NCBI GenBank assembly: GCA_024642045.1 | Contig: JAHEBX010000005.1 | Location: 1-53,711, forward strand | Source of the DNA: Pseudorhodobacter sp. | Lineage (GTDB): Bacteria > Pseudomonadota > Alphaproteobacteria > Rhodobacterales > Rhodobacteraceae | Length of the DNA stretch: 53,711 nucleotides | Direction: 5' to 3' | In this document: positions 27,919 through 36,356 of the stretch, in pieces | Position numbering within the stretch: position 1 is the first letter of the stretch | How the letters are laid out: each line of letters begins with the position of its first letter | Made by a program: the position numbers and the translations under genes | The notes under the pieces: generated by a model | What the model saw: only the letters and a program-made list of their open reading frames with translations | The model's database searches: none | What the model was told of the DNA's origin: nothing

Positions 27919-27995
27919 TGGCGCGGTGGACGGGGCTCGAACCCGCGACCCCCGGCGTGACAGGCCGGTACTCTAACCAACTGAGCTACCACCGC
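27919..27995 (-). tRNA. tRNA-Asp (anticodon GUC), copy 1
   Basis: A 77-nt tRNA gene identical in sequence to the one 102 bases downstream, CCA encoded, anticodon GUC. The 25-base spacer between the copies is too short for a separate promoter and terminator, so both are probably cut from one precursor. Confidence 0.97.
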
Positions 27996-28089
27996 CGCTT
28001 TGCTCCGGTTGCCCGGGACCCGATCTCTCGGGTGTGGAGGGGTATTACGCAAGGGCCTCGGCGGCGTCAAGCGGCTTTGCGTGGCTTTT

Positions 28090-29028
28090 TCAATGATCTG
28101 GCGCGGGGATGAATTCGGCGTCATCCGCAGGCGGCAGTTTAAAGCGGCCATGCGTCCAATCGCCTGCGCGCCAAGCCTCTTTGGCGGCCTCGATGCGTTC
28201 GCGTGACGAAGCGACGAAGTTCCACCAGATATACCGAGGCCCCTCCATGGTAGCCCCGCCCAGCACCATCAGACGCGCGCCCGCGGAGCCCGCCTTGACC
28301 GAAATGCTATCAAGTGGCCTGAACACCAGCATCGCGCCCTCACCATAGGTTTTTCCGCCCTGCGAAACCTCGCCCGCCAGCACGTAGACACCGCGGTCCT
28401 CGTGGTTGTCGGGCAACGGCAGGCTTGCATGAGGGGCAAGGGTCGCGTCAGCATAGAACGTCTCGGTCGAGAGAGGCAGATCGACAGTTGCCCCCCAAGC
28501 CTGCCCCAGAATCAGTCGCACAGATTTGCCCTCGGCCTCGAGCATCGGCAGCGCGGTTGCGGGCAGATTCTGGAACTGGGCGGGTGCATCCTCGGCGGCA
28601 AGGCTGGACGCTAGCCACGTCTGCAGACCAAACATGCTGAGAGGTGCCCGACGCGCCTCACCGTCGGTACGCTCGGAATGAGTGATACCGTGGCCTGCCG
28701 TCATCAGATTGACTTCACCCGGGGTAATCCATGCATCGGTCCCCAGCGAATCACGGTGGTGCAGCTTTCCCTTGATCAGATAGGTCACTGTCGAAAGGCC
28801 GATGTGAGGGTGCGGACGCACGTCGATCCCCTGCCCTGTCAGAAACTCGGCCGGTCCCATCTGATCGAAAAAGATAAACGGGCCGACCATCTGACGCTGG
28901 GCCGAGGGCAAAGCGCGGCGCACCTCAAATCCGCCCAGATCGCGGGCGCGCGGGACAATCACGGTTTCAATCGCGTCGACGGCATTGCCAATCGGGATAG
29001 ATGCGTCCAGCAGCGGGTTCCAACTCAT
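28090..29028 (-). CDS. Pirin family protein
   Basis: A 312-residue bicupin of the pirin family. The N-terminal cupin has the iron ligands of pirin: RPHPHIGLST (H73, H75) and GHGITHSERT (H117, E119). The C-terminal cupin (from about 190) lacks an obvious metal site. Bacterial pirins include quercetin 2,3-dioxygenases and regulators of pyruvate dehydrogenase or other partners. Which applies here is not visible. The ATG at 29028 has AGGAGG upstream. A small hairpin at 29039-29055 abuts that site. The longer open frame upstream runs through a tRNA gene and is not used. Confidence 0.9.
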   Translation of the reverse strand: MSWNPLLDASIPIGNAVDAIETVIVPRARDLGGFEVRRALPSAQRQMVGPFIFFDQMGPAEFLTGQGIDVRPHPHIGLSTVTYLIKGKLHHRDSLGTDAWITPGEVNLMTAGHGITHSERTDGEARRAPLSMFGLQTWLASSLAAEDAPAQFQNLPATALPMLEAEGKSVRLILGQAWGATVDLPLSTETFYADATLAPHASLPLPDNHEDRGVYVLAGEVSQGGKTYGEGAMLVFRPLDSISVKAGSAGARLMVLGGATMEGPRYIWWNFVASSRERIEAAKEAWRAGDWTHGRFKLPPADDAEFIPAPDH

Positions 29029-29123
29029 CTTGGGCCTCCTTGGGGTTTTCCCAAGTATAGCGCAAAGGCCGCCGATATACATGCACGCGGGCGCGCGGGC
29101 CATGTGCAGAGATGTGGAGGTGA

Positions 29124-29199
29124 TGGTGGGTCGTGACGGGCTCGAACCGCCGACATTCTCGGTGTAAACGAGACGCTCTACCAACTGAGCTAACAACCC
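29124..29199 (-). tRNA. tRNA-Val (anticodon UAC)
   Basis: A 76-nt cloverleaf with encoded CCA. Acceptor stem GGGTTGT / ACGACCC (one G-U pair), anticodon stem TCTCG / CGAGA with loop TTTACAC giving UAC, T-loop GGTTCGAGCCC. Confidence 0.95.
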
Positions 29200-29267
29200 G
29201 TGCGCCAGCGTGTAGCGAAGCCCAAGCGCCGATGCAAGGGCGGTTTTCGCAAATAGATCCGGGGCCG

Positions 29268-29300
29268 CAAAAACAAAACGCGCCCCGGATGGAGCGCGTT
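29268..29300 (-). terminator. Terminator after tRNA-Val(CAC)
   Basis: In the minus direction a 10-bp stem (AACGCGCTCC / GGGGCGCGTT, one G-U pair) with a four-base loop is followed by TTGTTTTTG. It begins 11 bases after the CCA end of tRNA-Val(CAC), so this tRNA is probably transcribed separately from tRNA-Val(UAC). Confidence 0.85.
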
Positions 29301-29310
29301 TTTGAAGAAA

Positions 29311-29385
29311 TGGTGGGAGATAAGGGATTTGAACCCCTGACATCGTCGATGTGAACGACGCGCTCTACCACTGAGCTAATCTCCC
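29311..29385 (-). tRNA. tRNA-Val (anticodon CAC)
   Basis: A 75-nt cloverleaf with encoded CCA. Acceptor stem GGGAGAT / ATCTCCC, anticodon stem CGTCG / CGACG with loop TTCACAT giving CAC, T-loop GGTTCAAATCC. It reads GUG, a preferred codon in a GC-rich genome, and complements the UAC isoacceptor downstream. Confidence 0.95.
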
Positions 29386-29398
29386 GTTGGCGGGGTGT

Positions 29399-29788
29399 TT
29401 AGCTGTCTTCGCCGACCTCTGCAAGGGCGTCTTTGTCTGCAGACGTATCATTCGACTTGGGGGTCATCCGGCGCAATTTCAGTGTCAAAATGCTGCCCTG
29501 CTCTTCTGTTCGGGCGTTTACGATGCGGATCTTGCCCAAAGGCGGCAAGTTGACGCCCTCGCCAGCCTCAAGCGCCTTACCCAGCTCGTTCAAGGTCGCC
29601 TCGACGATGGCACGCACCTTGTTCTTGTTCAGATCGGTGGCGAGGGCCACACGTTCCAGCAGATCTTTGATTTTAAGTTGTTCAGGCGCGGCGGTGTCAT
29701 CGTCATGCAGCGCTTCTGGGGCGGTCTGTGCGACTTCATCGGCTGCGGTCTTTGCTGTGGTATTGGACGTGGACTTCTTGGTCGCCAT
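29399..29788 (-). CDS. HU/IHF-like DNA-binding protein with N-terminal extension
   Basis: A 129-residue protein. Residues about 45-115 match the HU/IHF fold (LKIKDLLERVALATDLNKNKVRAIVEATLNELGKALEAGEGVNLPPLGKI in outline), but it carries an Ala/Thr/Asp-rich, partly acidic N-terminal extension of about 45 residues and an acidic tail. The DNA-minor-groove beta arm (IRIVNARTEEQGSILTLKLRR) is recognisable though lacking the classic RNP motif. The ATG at 29788 is chosen because GGAGAAAG sits before it. A start eight codons upstream exists. Likely nucleoid-associated, with unknown target. Confidence 0.75.
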   Translation of the reverse strand: MATKKSTSNTTAKTAADEVAQTAPEALHDDDTAAPEQLKIKDLLERVALATDLNKNKVRAIVEATLNELGKALEAGEGVNLPPLGKIRIVNARTEEQGSILTLKLRRMTPKSNDTSADKDALAEVGEDS

Positions 29789-29877
29789 TTTGGCTTTCTC
29801 CAGTTTATTCAACCATCAGCATAGCCGCTTGATCATTGTTTCCAAGGGGGAAACTCGATCACGGTGATCTGGCCCTG

Positions 29878-29906
29878 AAAAAAGGCGCGCCGATGGGGCG
29901 CGCCTT
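29878..29906 (-). terminator. Rho-independent terminator after lon
   Basis: A perfect 10-bp stem (AAGGCGCGCC / GGCGCGCCTT) with a 5-base loop is followed by a run of T in the minus direction, 16 bases after the lon stop. Confidence 0.9.
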
Positions 29907-29922
29907 GGGTCTTTGGCTGCGG

Positions 29923-32331
29923 TCAATGCGCCGTGGCGCTGGGGGGATTGGCCTGAGAAGCTGCGCGCGCGATGGCGGCGGCTTCCTCGGCGGCTTCATC
30001 CCATTCCACCGGCTCTGGCTGACGCACAAGCGCTTGTTTCAGCACCTCGCGCACGTTGGTGACCGGAATGATCTGCAGACCCGCTTTGACGTTATCGGGG
30101 ATCTCCGACAGATCTTTTTCATTCTCGGCAGGAATAAACACCGTCTTGATCCCGCCGCGCAGTGCCGCCAACAGTTTTTCCTTCAGCCCACCAATTGGCA
30201 ACGCGTTGCCGCGCAGGGTGACTTCGCCAGTCATGGCGATGTCCTTGCGCACAGGAATCCCCGTGATCACCGAAACGATCGAGGTCACCATCGCAAGTCC
30301 AGCCGAAGGACCGTCCTTGGGGGTGGCACCTTCGGGGACGTGAACGTGGATATCCATCGTCTCGAACTTGGGCGGTTTAACGCCAAGCTCGGGGCTGATC
30401 GAGCGGACGAACGAGGCGGCCGCGTCGATGGATTCCTTCATCACATCGCCAAGTTTGCCGGTGGTCTTCATCCGACCCTTGCCCGGAAGGCGCAGAGCTT
30501 CGATCTGCAACAGGTCGCCGCCAACGCTTGTCCACGCGAGGCCCGTGACCACGCCGACCTGATCGGTCGCCTCGGCCAGCCCGTAGTGATAGCGTTTGAC
30601 ACCAAGATAGCCTTCCAGCTTTTGTTCTGTGACCTCAACCGTCTTCGCGGTTTTCTTCACGATCTCCGTGACCGCTTTGCGCGCCAGTTTGGCAATCTCG
30701 CGTTCCAGATTCCGCACGCCAGCCTCGCGGGTGTAGGTGCGGATCATTTCGGTCAAAGCGTCGTCGGTGATCGAGAATTCGCCCTTTTTCAACGCATGGC
30801 CCGCGATCTGCTTGGGCACAAGGTGGCCCTTTGCGATCTCGCGCTTTTCGTCCTCGGTGTAACCCGAGAGGCTGATGATCTCCATCCGATCCAGCAGAGG
30901 GCCGGGCATGTTGTAAGAGTTCGCCGTGGTGATGAACATCACGTTCGAGAGGTCATACTCGACCTCGAGATAGTGATCGACGAAGGTCGAGTTCTGTTCC
31001 GGATCCAGCACCTCAAGCATGGCCGAGGCAGGATCGCCGCGGAAATCCTGACCCATCTTGTCGATTTCATCCAGCAAGATCAGCGGGTTGTTGGTTTTGG
31101 CCTTTTTCAGCGCCTGAATGATCTTACCCGGCATCGAGCCGATATACGTGCGGCGGTGACCACGGATTTCGGATTCGTCGCGCACGCCGCCTAGACTGAT
31201 GCGGATAAATTCGCGCCCCGTCGCCTTGGCAACCGAACGGCCAAGCGAGGTTTTACCCACACCCGGCGGGCCGACGAGGCAAAGGATCGGGCCCTTTAGC
31301 TTGGTAGAGCGCGCCTGCACCGCGAGATATTCGACGATGCGCTCCTTGACCTTTTCCAGACCGTAGTGATCGGCATCGAGCACCTTTTGGGCTGCCCCCA
31401 GATCTTTTTTGACGCGCGAGGACACCCCCCACGGCACGCCAAGCAGCCAGTCGAGATAATTGCGCACCACTGTGGCTTCAGCGCTCATCGGCGACATGGA
31501 CTTGAGCTTTTTCAGCTCGCCCTCAGCCTTTTCACGCGCTTCCTTCGACAGTTTGGTGGCTTTGACGCGGGCCTCAAGCTCGGCCAACTCGTTCTGTCCA
31601 TCTTCGCCGTCGCCAAGTTCCTTCTGAATCGCCTTCATCTGTTCGTTCAGATAATACTCGCGCTGAGTGCGCTCCATCTGGCTTTTTACGCGGGTTTTGA
31701 TCTTTTTCTCGACCTGCATCACGGACATTTCGCCCTGCATCTGGCCGTAGACTTTTTCCAGCCGCTCGGCCACGTCAAGCGTTTCCAAAAGATCTTGCTT
31801 CAGACCTACGTCAACGCCGAGATGGCCCGCCACGAGGTCGGCCAAGCGCGCAGGCTCGCGGGTTTCCGAAACGGCGGAAAGCGCCTCTTCGGGGATGTTT
31901 TTCTTGATCTTGGCATAACGCTCGAACTCTTCGGCAACCGCACGCACAAGCGCATTGGCCGAGTCCGGATCGCCAGGAACTTCCTCAAGCGTCTCGGCCC
32001 GCGCCTCAAAAAAGCTAGGGTTTTCAATAAATTCCGTGATCTTGACACGTGCCTTGCCCTCGACCAGCACTTTGACGGTGCCATCGGGCAATTTCAACAG
32101 TTGCAGCACATTCGCCAGGACGCCGATCTGATAGATACCATCGCTGGCAGGATCGTCGATGGAGGGGTCGATCTGGCTGGACAGCAGGATCTGCTTGTCA
32201 TCAGCCATGACTTCTTCCAGCGCCCGCACCGATTTTTCGCGCCCCACGAACAAGGGCACGATCATATGCGGGAAAACCACGATGTCGCGCAGCGGCAGAA
32301 CCGGATAGCTCGTGGAAAGGGTCTCGCTCAT
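29923..32331 (-). CDS. lon: ATP-dependent Lon protease
   Basis: Hexameric AAA+ serine protease that removes misfolded and short-lived regulatory proteins in the cytoplasm. It has 802 residues, the family length. The LonA N-terminal domain begins with YPVLPLRDIVVFPHMIVPLF. The ATPase has Walker A GPPGVGKTS (about 345-360) and Walker B LILLDEIDKMG. The protease has the catalytic Ser in PKDGPSAGLAM (about 677) and Lys in GGLKEKLLAALRG (about 720). The ATG at 32331 begins the conserved sequence. A promoter-like pair lies about 70-100 bases upstream, and a strong terminator follows. Confidence 0.98.
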   Translation of the reverse strand: MSETLSTSYPVLPLRDIVVFPHMIVPLFVGREKSVRALEEVMADDKQILLSSQIDPSIDDPASDGIYQIGVLANVLQLLKLPDGTVKVLVEGKARVKITEFIENPSFFEARAETLEEVPGDPDSANALVRAVAEEFERYAKIKKNIPEEALSAVSETREPARLADLVAGHLGVDVGLKQDLLETLDVAERLEKVYGQMQGEMSVMQVEKKIKTRVKSQMERTQREYYLNEQMKAIQKELGDGEDGQNELAELEARVKATKLSKEAREKAEGELKKLKSMSPMSAEATVVRNYLDWLLGVPWGVSSRVKKDLGAAQKVLDADHYGLEKVKERIVEYLAVQARSTKLKGPILCLVGPPGVGKTSLGRSVAKATGREFIRISLGGVRDESEIRGHRRTYIGSMPGKIIQALKKAKTNNPLILLDEIDKMGQDFRGDPASAMLEVLDPEQNSTFVDHYLEVEYDLSNVMFITTANSYNMPGPLLDRMEIISLSGYTEDEKREIAKGHLVPKQIAGHALKKGEFSITDDALTEMIRTYTREAGVRNLEREIAKLARKAVTEIVKKTAKTVEVTEQKLEGYLGVKRYHYGLAEATDQVGVVTGLAWTSVGGDLLQIEALRLPGKGRMKTTGKLGDVMKESIDAAASFVRSISPELGVKPPKFETMDIHVHVPEGATPKDGPSAGLAMVTSIVSVITGIPVRKDIAMTGEVTLRGNALPIGGLKEKLLAALRGGIKTVFIPAENEKDLSEIPDNVKAGLQIIPVTNVREVLKQALVRQPEPVEWDEAAEEAAAIARAASQANPPSATAH

Positions 32332-32400
32332 CTTTTGTTCCTTATCTGGCAGGAAGGTTTGCCCCGACAATCGGCAGCGCGTCTTCCCCTTCTGGCACTC

Positions 32401-32430
32401 TTATCTGGTAGTGCGGCACAGGCGTGTCAA
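32401..32430 (-). promoter_or_regulatory. Candidate promoter of lon
   Basis: In the lon direction TTGACA (32430-32425) and AGATAA (32406-32401) are separated by 18 bases, close to a sigma-70-type promoter. The 9-mer CCAGATAAG that includes the -10 recurs 59 bases downstream at 32349-32341. No transcription start is known. A heat-shock sigma factor would also be plausible for lon. Confidence 0.4.
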
Positions 32431-32531
32431 CCACTGCTTGGGTCTGATCATGATCCTGTGATGCGTCAAGGGCAAGTCCGCAATACGCCGGATTTAACGC
32501 CAACTGGCAGCAATGCGTTTACCGATTGGCA

Positions 32532-33662
32532 TTAAATCGGCTCCAGATCACCGGCAGCACGGGTGGCGTGGAAATTTGCGACAAAGCTGGCAAGCTGACC
32601 TGCACTGATCGCGTCGCGCAGGCCCTGCATCAGCTCTTGGTAGTAATGCAGATTGTGCCAGGTCAGTAGCATCGAGCCGATGATTTCCTGCGCGCGGATG
32701 ACGTGGTGCAGATAGGCGCGGGAATAATTGCGGCAGCAGGGGCAGGTGCAGGCCTCGTCCAGCGGGCGTGGATCGTCCATGTGACGGGCGTTCTTCAGAT
32801 TGACCTGACCGCGGCGGGTCCAGCCTTGGGCTGTGCGGCCTGACCGGCTCGGCAGCACGCAATCCATCATATCAATGCCACGTTCGACGGCGCCCACGAT
32901 GTCGTCAGGCTTGCCGACGCCCATCAGATAGCGCGGCTTGTCAAAGGGCAGCATTTCTGGGGCATAGTCTAACACGCCAAACATTGCCTCTTGCCCCTCG
33001 CCGACCGCAAGGCCCCCCACGGCATAACCGTCAAAGCCGATCTCAGTCAGCGCTTTGGCGGATTGTTCGCGCAGGTGCTGCGTGACACCACCCTGCTGGA
33101 TGCCGAAAAGCGCATGGCCCGGGCGGTCGCCAAAGGCATCGCGCGAGCGCTGCGCCCACCGCATCGAAAGTTGCATGGATTTCTCAACCTCGGCCTCGCT
33201 GGCGGGCAAAGCGGGGCATTCGTCGAAACACATCACGATGTCGGAACCCAGCAGTTTCTGGATCTCCATACTGCGCTCGGGCGACAGCATGTGTTTGGAA
33301 CCGTCGATATGGGACGAGAATTTCACGCCCTCCTCGGTCAGCTTGCGCAGGCTTGCCAACGACATCACCTGAAAGCCGCCGGAATCCGTCAGGATCGGGC
33401 GATCCCAGTTCATGAATTTGTGCAACCCACCCAGCCGCGCAATACGTTCCGCCGTCGGGCGCAGCATCAAATGATAGGTATTGCCAAGCAGGATATCGGC
33501 CCCCGTCGCACGCACGGACTCGGGTAGCATTGCTTTGACGGTCGCCGCGGTGCCCACCGGCATGAAGGCCGGGGTGCGAATTTCACCCCTTGGGGTGCTG
33601 ATCACACCCGTGCGTGCGCGTCCATCTGTTGCATGAAGCGCAAAGCTGAAGGGCTGTGGCAT
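32532..33662 (-). CDS. tgt: tRNA-guanine transglycosylase
   Basis: Exchanges guanine 34 of GUN-anticodon tRNAs for preQ1, the step before QueA in queuosine synthesis. It has 376 residues. The general base is D93 ([10 protein letters not shown]), the nucleophile D267 ([13 protein letters not shown]), and the zinc site is CTCPCC...H (about 305-335). The ATG at 33662 starts the conserved [14 protein letters not shown]. The open frame extends well upstream, but that part overlaps the divergent TetR gene and is not coding. The start lies 81 bases from the divergent tetR-like gene, giving a shared promoter region. Confidence 0.97.
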   Translation of the reverse strand: MPQPFSFALHATDGRARTGVISTPRGEIRTPAFMPVGTAATVKAMLPESVRATGADILLGNTYHLMLRPTAERIARLGGLHKFMNWDRPILTDSGGFQVMSLASLRKLTEEGVKFSSHIDGSKHMLSPERSMEIQKLLGSDIVMCFDECPALPASEAEVEKSMQLSMRWAQRSRDAFGDRPGHALFGIQQGGVTQHLREQSAKALTEIGFDGYAVGGLAVGEGQEAMFGVLDYAPEMLPFDKPRYLMGVGKPDDIVGAVERGIDMMDCVLPSRSGRTAQGWTRRGQVNLKNARHMDDPRPLDEACTCPCCRNYSRAYLHHVIRAQEIIGSMLLTWHNLHYYQELMQGLRDAISAGQLASFVANFHATRAAGDLEPI

Positions 33663-33743
33663 GGGAACTCCTGTCTTTTCATTGCCCTTCTGCGGGATTG
33701 GGGGCAGAAAGTGAAGGGGATGTGTCTTTGGAGACCTTGGGGA

Positions 33744-34364
33744 ATGCTGGAAGAGACTCGCGTGAAGCGTCAGAATATCCGGCTCAGCGCAGAGGCGCGT
33801 CGGACCCAAATCGCGCAGGCAGCCTTGCGCTGTCTGGAAAAGGTCGGTCGCAACGAGCTGACCGCACGAAAGGTTGCCGCCGAGGCGGGCCTCTCGCTGG
33901 GGCATCTGACCTATCACTTTGCCGATATGAAGCAGGTGTTGCAGGCGGGCTTCAGCCTTGCTGCGGAAAAGGTGCAGGAAGCGGGGCGATTGGCCCTGAT
34001 CCAGCCCGGAGGCACCGCCGCCGAGCGGCTGGAGAGGTATCTGAGGGCAGGTTTTGGCGGTGCCGAGATCTCGCCGGTCAATCTTCGGCTGCGCGTCGAT
34101 CTGTGGGCTGCCGCGCTGACTGACCCACATATCGCCGACATCGAATGGGAACTTTATCAAAACCAGCGCGAGGCGGTCGAGCGGCTGTTGCACCGGATGG
34201 CGGCGGACTATGCCATCGAACGGGTGCCGAATGTGGCTGATATGATCATGGCAACCTTGGACGGGCTTTGGCTTGACTGGCTGCGGCGTCAGGACCCGGA
34301 CGCGGTGAGCAATGGGCTGGACGGCTGCGTGCTGTTTGCGCGACTGCGGTTGGGAGGCAGCTAA
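33744..34364 (+). CDS. TetR family transcriptional regulator
   Basis: A 206-residue regulator with an N-terminal TetR helix-turn-helix (about residues 15-65: [46 protein letters not shown]) and a helical ligand-binding domain. The pattern resembles the BetI branch. The ATG at 33744 has GGAG ten bases upstream. A GTG at 33762 with GGAAGAG before it is an equally possible start. It is divergent from tgt and convergent with aroB. A palindrome typical in form of TetR operators covers its stop codon (34362-34387), but no obvious regulated transporter is adjacent. Confidence 0.85.
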   Translation: MLEETRVKRQNIRLSAEARRTQIAQAALRCLEKVGRNELTARKVAAEAGLSLGHLTYHFADMKQVLQAGFSLAAEKVQEAGRLALIQPGGTAAERLERYLRAGFGGAEISPVNLRLRVDLWAAALTDPHIADIEWELYQNQREAVERLLHRMAADYAIERVPNVADMIMATLDGLWLDWLRRQDPDAVSNGLDGCVLFARLRLGGS

Positions 34365-34387
34365 GTTACGATACGGACCGTAACTTA
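34362..34387. repeat. Inverted repeat at the convergent tetR/aroB ends
   Basis: Nine-base arms TAAGTTACG and CGTAACTTA flank an 8-base centre that contains a second palindrome, TACGG-A-CCGTA. It spans the tetR stop codon and the last codons of aroB. There is no T run, so a terminator is less likely than a protein-binding site, though a bidirectional hairpin cannot be excluded. Confidence 0.6.
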
Positions 34388-35490
34388 AGCGCTTCATTCA
34401 GAACGTCCAGAACCACATCCGACGGCACGTCGCTGGCGACGAAAGCCTCGCCAATTCCGCGCGCGAGGATAAAGCGCAGTTTGCCGTCGACCACCTTTTT
34501 GTCCTGCCCCATCAATGCCAGCAGCGCCTCGGCGGAAGGCAATTCCCCTGCGATATCAGACAGATCAACCTTAGTGCCCATCGCCTTAAGATGCGCACGC
34601 ACGCGGCTTGGCGCCTCTTGCGAACACAGGCCAAGCCGCTGGCTGAGTTCAAAGGCCAGCGCACAGCCAATCGCCACGCCTTCGCCGTGCAGCAAGCGAT
34701 CACCATAGCCCGTAGCCTTTTCCAGCGCATGGCAAAAGGTGTGGCCAAGGTTCAGCAGCGCGCGCTCGCCCTCTTCGGTTTCATCCCGGCTGACGATGCC
34801 GGCCTTCATCTCGACCGAGCGTGTGACGGCATATTGGCGCAAAGCGGCATCGCCGCGCGCCATCGCGGGCGCGTTGAGCTCAAGCCAGTCATAGAACGCG
34901 GCATCGCCCAAAAGGCCGTACTTGACCACCTCGCCATAGCCCGCCAGAAAATCGCGCGGCTCGAGTGTGCCCAGCACGTCGATATCGGCCAGCACAAGGC
35001 TGGGCTGATGAAAAGCACCGACAAGGTTCTTGCCCTGCGCGGTATTGATCCCCGTCTTGCCGCCCACCGAGCTGTCGACCTGCGCCAAAAGCGTGGTCGG
35101 GATCTGCACAAACCGGACGCCGCGGCGCAAGATCGCCGCGGCAAAGCCGACCAGATCCCCCACAACGCCGCCGCCAAAGGCCACCACGACATCGCGCCGC
35201 TCGATCTTTTGATCCAGCAACCACTCGGTCGTGCGTGCCAGTTGCTGCCATCCCTTGGATCCCTCGCCCGGTGGGACCGTCAGCGCGGTCATCGCGATAC
35301 CCTCACGTTCCAGCGCTTGGGCGAGCGTCATCAAATGTCTGGCCGCAACGGTGTCGTCGGTGATCACGGCGACCTTCTTACGGCGGAGCAGTGGCGCAAT
35401 CTGACGGCCAGCCTCAGCCACCAGCCCTTGACCTATGCGCACCTGATAGCTGCGCGCGCCCAAGGCGACGTCGATCACATTCAGGGTCAT
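34366..35490 (-). CDS. aroB: 3-dehydroquinate synthase
   Basis: NAD- and metal-dependent second enzyme of the shikimate pathway, cyclising DAHP to 3-dehydroquinate. It has 374 residues. Diagnostic blocks are [12 protein letters not shown], the nucleotide-binding [36 protein letters not shown], and the zinc-site region [11 protein letters not shown] with [10 protein letters not shown]. It starts one base after the aroK stop, so the pair forms an aroKB operon, which is the usual arrangement. Its stop lies one base from the convergent TetR gene. Confidence 0.97.
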   Translation of the reverse strand: MTLNVIDVALGARSYQVRIGQGLVAEAGRQIAPLLRRKKVAVITDDTVAARHLMTLAQALEREGIAMTALTVPPGEGSKGWQQLARTTEWLLDQKIERRDVVVAFGGGVVGDLVGFAAAILRRGVRFVQIPTTLLAQVDSSVGGKTGINTAQGKNLVGAFHQPSLVLADIDVLGTLEPRDFLAGYGEVVKYGLLGDAAFYDWLELNAPAMARGDAALRQYAVTRSVEMKAGIVSRDETEEGERALLNLGHTFCHALEKATGYGDRLLHGEGVAIGCALAFELSQRLGLCSQEAPSRVRAHLKAMGTKVDLSDIAGELPSAEALLALMGQDKKVVDGKLRFILARGIGEAFVASDVPSDVVLDVLNEALKLRSVS

Positions 35491-35491
35491 G

Positions 35492-36034
35492 TCATGTCCT
35501 TTCCAGAACGTCAGGCCGGGTCAACAGGCAGTTGATGACGCGCTGCGCCATATCGTCGACTGTCAGCGCGGCAGAACTGTCGGCGATGAGGTCGGCCTGT
35601 TGGTAAAACGGCAAGCGGGCTTCATAAAGCCCGCGCAGGGTTTCGCGCGGATTGGCGGTGCGCAACAAAGGTCGCGTGGTCTTATGACGCACCCGCTGCC
35701 ATAGCAGGTCAAGATCAGCGCGCAGCCAGAGCGAAACGCCGGCTTCGTGAATTAGTTTACGGTTCGCGTCGGAAAGAAACGCTCCGCCTCCCGTTGACAG
35801 AACGCAGGGCGCACCGCGCAACAGGCGGTTCAGCACTTCGGTTTCGCGGGCGCGAAAGAACGCCTCGCCGTCACGCTCGAAGATTTCGGCGATAGATCGG
35901 TCGGCGGCGCGCACGATTTCTTCGTCCGAATCAAGAAAAGGCGCGCCCAAAGCACGCGCAAGAGCGGTGCCGACGGCGGTCTTACCCGCGCCCATCATCC
36001 CCACCATCACCACAGTTTTCTTTAGTCGTAGCAT
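35492..36034 (-). CDS. aroK: Shikimate kinase
   Basis: Phosphorylates shikimate with ATP in aromatic amino acid synthesis. It has 180 residues. The P-loop GMMGAGKTAVG is at about residues 12-22, the shikimate-binding FLDSDEEI and STGGGAFLS are visible, and the lid region is RHKTTRPLLR. The ATG at 36034 starts the family-typical RLKKTVVMVG. In-frame codons further upstream are not needed. aroB follows immediately. A 15-bp palindrome lies 54 bases upstream at 36088. Confidence 0.96.
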   Translation of the reverse strand: MLRLKKTVVMVGMMGAGKTAVGTALARALGAPFLDSDEEIVRAADRSIAEIFERDGEAFFRARETEVLNRLLRGAPCVLSTGGGAFLSDANRKLIHEAGVSLWLRADLDLLWQRVRHKTTRPLLRTANPRETLRGLYEARLPFYQQADLIADSSAALTVDDMAQRVINCLLTRPDVLERT

Positions 36035-36087
36035 CAAAGTCCCTGTATGCTTTGGCGCATGCCGCAAAGAGGCGGCAGATTGCCCAA

Positions 36088-36102
36088 GCAAATCTTATTT
36101 GC
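36088..36102. repeat. Short palindrome in the aroK / small-gene divergent region
   Basis: GCAAAT-CTT-ATTTGC is a perfect 6+6 inverted repeat with a 3-base centre, located between the divergent aroK and the small membrane protein gene. A protein-binding site is possible. No known consensus is claimed. Confidence 0.4.
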
Positions 36103-36221
36103 CTGAATGGCGTGAACTTGGCGCAAATGCCATATATATTCGTGCCTGACGGGCGATCCGTGACGTGAATAAACAACAAGACGCCGCCGGAGCAACCGGC
36201 GATCTGAAAGGCATTGTGGGC

Positions 36222-36356
36222 ATGGGCTATCTAATCAAGCTGATTTTTCTGTTACTGGTGCTAGGGTTTGCAGGGCTGGTAGGCTATGCCTATCTGGTGG
36301 ATTTGGCACCTCAGGCGCAGGAGGTCAGGTTGCCGGTGGTGTTGCATGGTGAATAA
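36222..36356 (+). CDS. Tiny membrane protein, 44 residues
   Basis: A single hydrophobic helix (YLIKLIFLLLVLGFAGLVGYAYL) followed by a 20-residue hydrophilic tail ending PVVLHGE. Small proteins of this shape preceding the next gene are, from memory, common in Rhodobacterales. Function unknown. The ATG at 36222 is preferred. A GTG at 36165 would add 19 hydrophilic residues. The end overlaps the start of the following 541-residue gene by 11 bases, which supports real, coupled translation. Confidence 0.6.
   Translation: MGYLIKLIFLLLVLGFAGLVGYAYLVDLAPQAQEVRLPVVLHGE

Noticed and set aside
27814-27995. Direct repeats around the tRNA-Asp pair as an attachment site
   Set aside because: The repeat is the duplicated tRNA itself and the 25-base spacer contains no insert.
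29029-29343. N-terminal extension of pirin
   Set aside because: It would run through the tRNA-Val(UAC) gene. The ATG at 29028 has a good ribosome binding site.
29836-31194. 452-codon plus-strand ORF over lon
   Set aside because: Antisense to the lon coding region, His/Asp/Arg-rich translation with no recognisable motif.
33663-34397. N-terminal extension of tgt by 245 codons
   Set aside because: The extension runs antisense through the TetR gene and lacks TGT features. The ATG at 33662 starts the family sequence.
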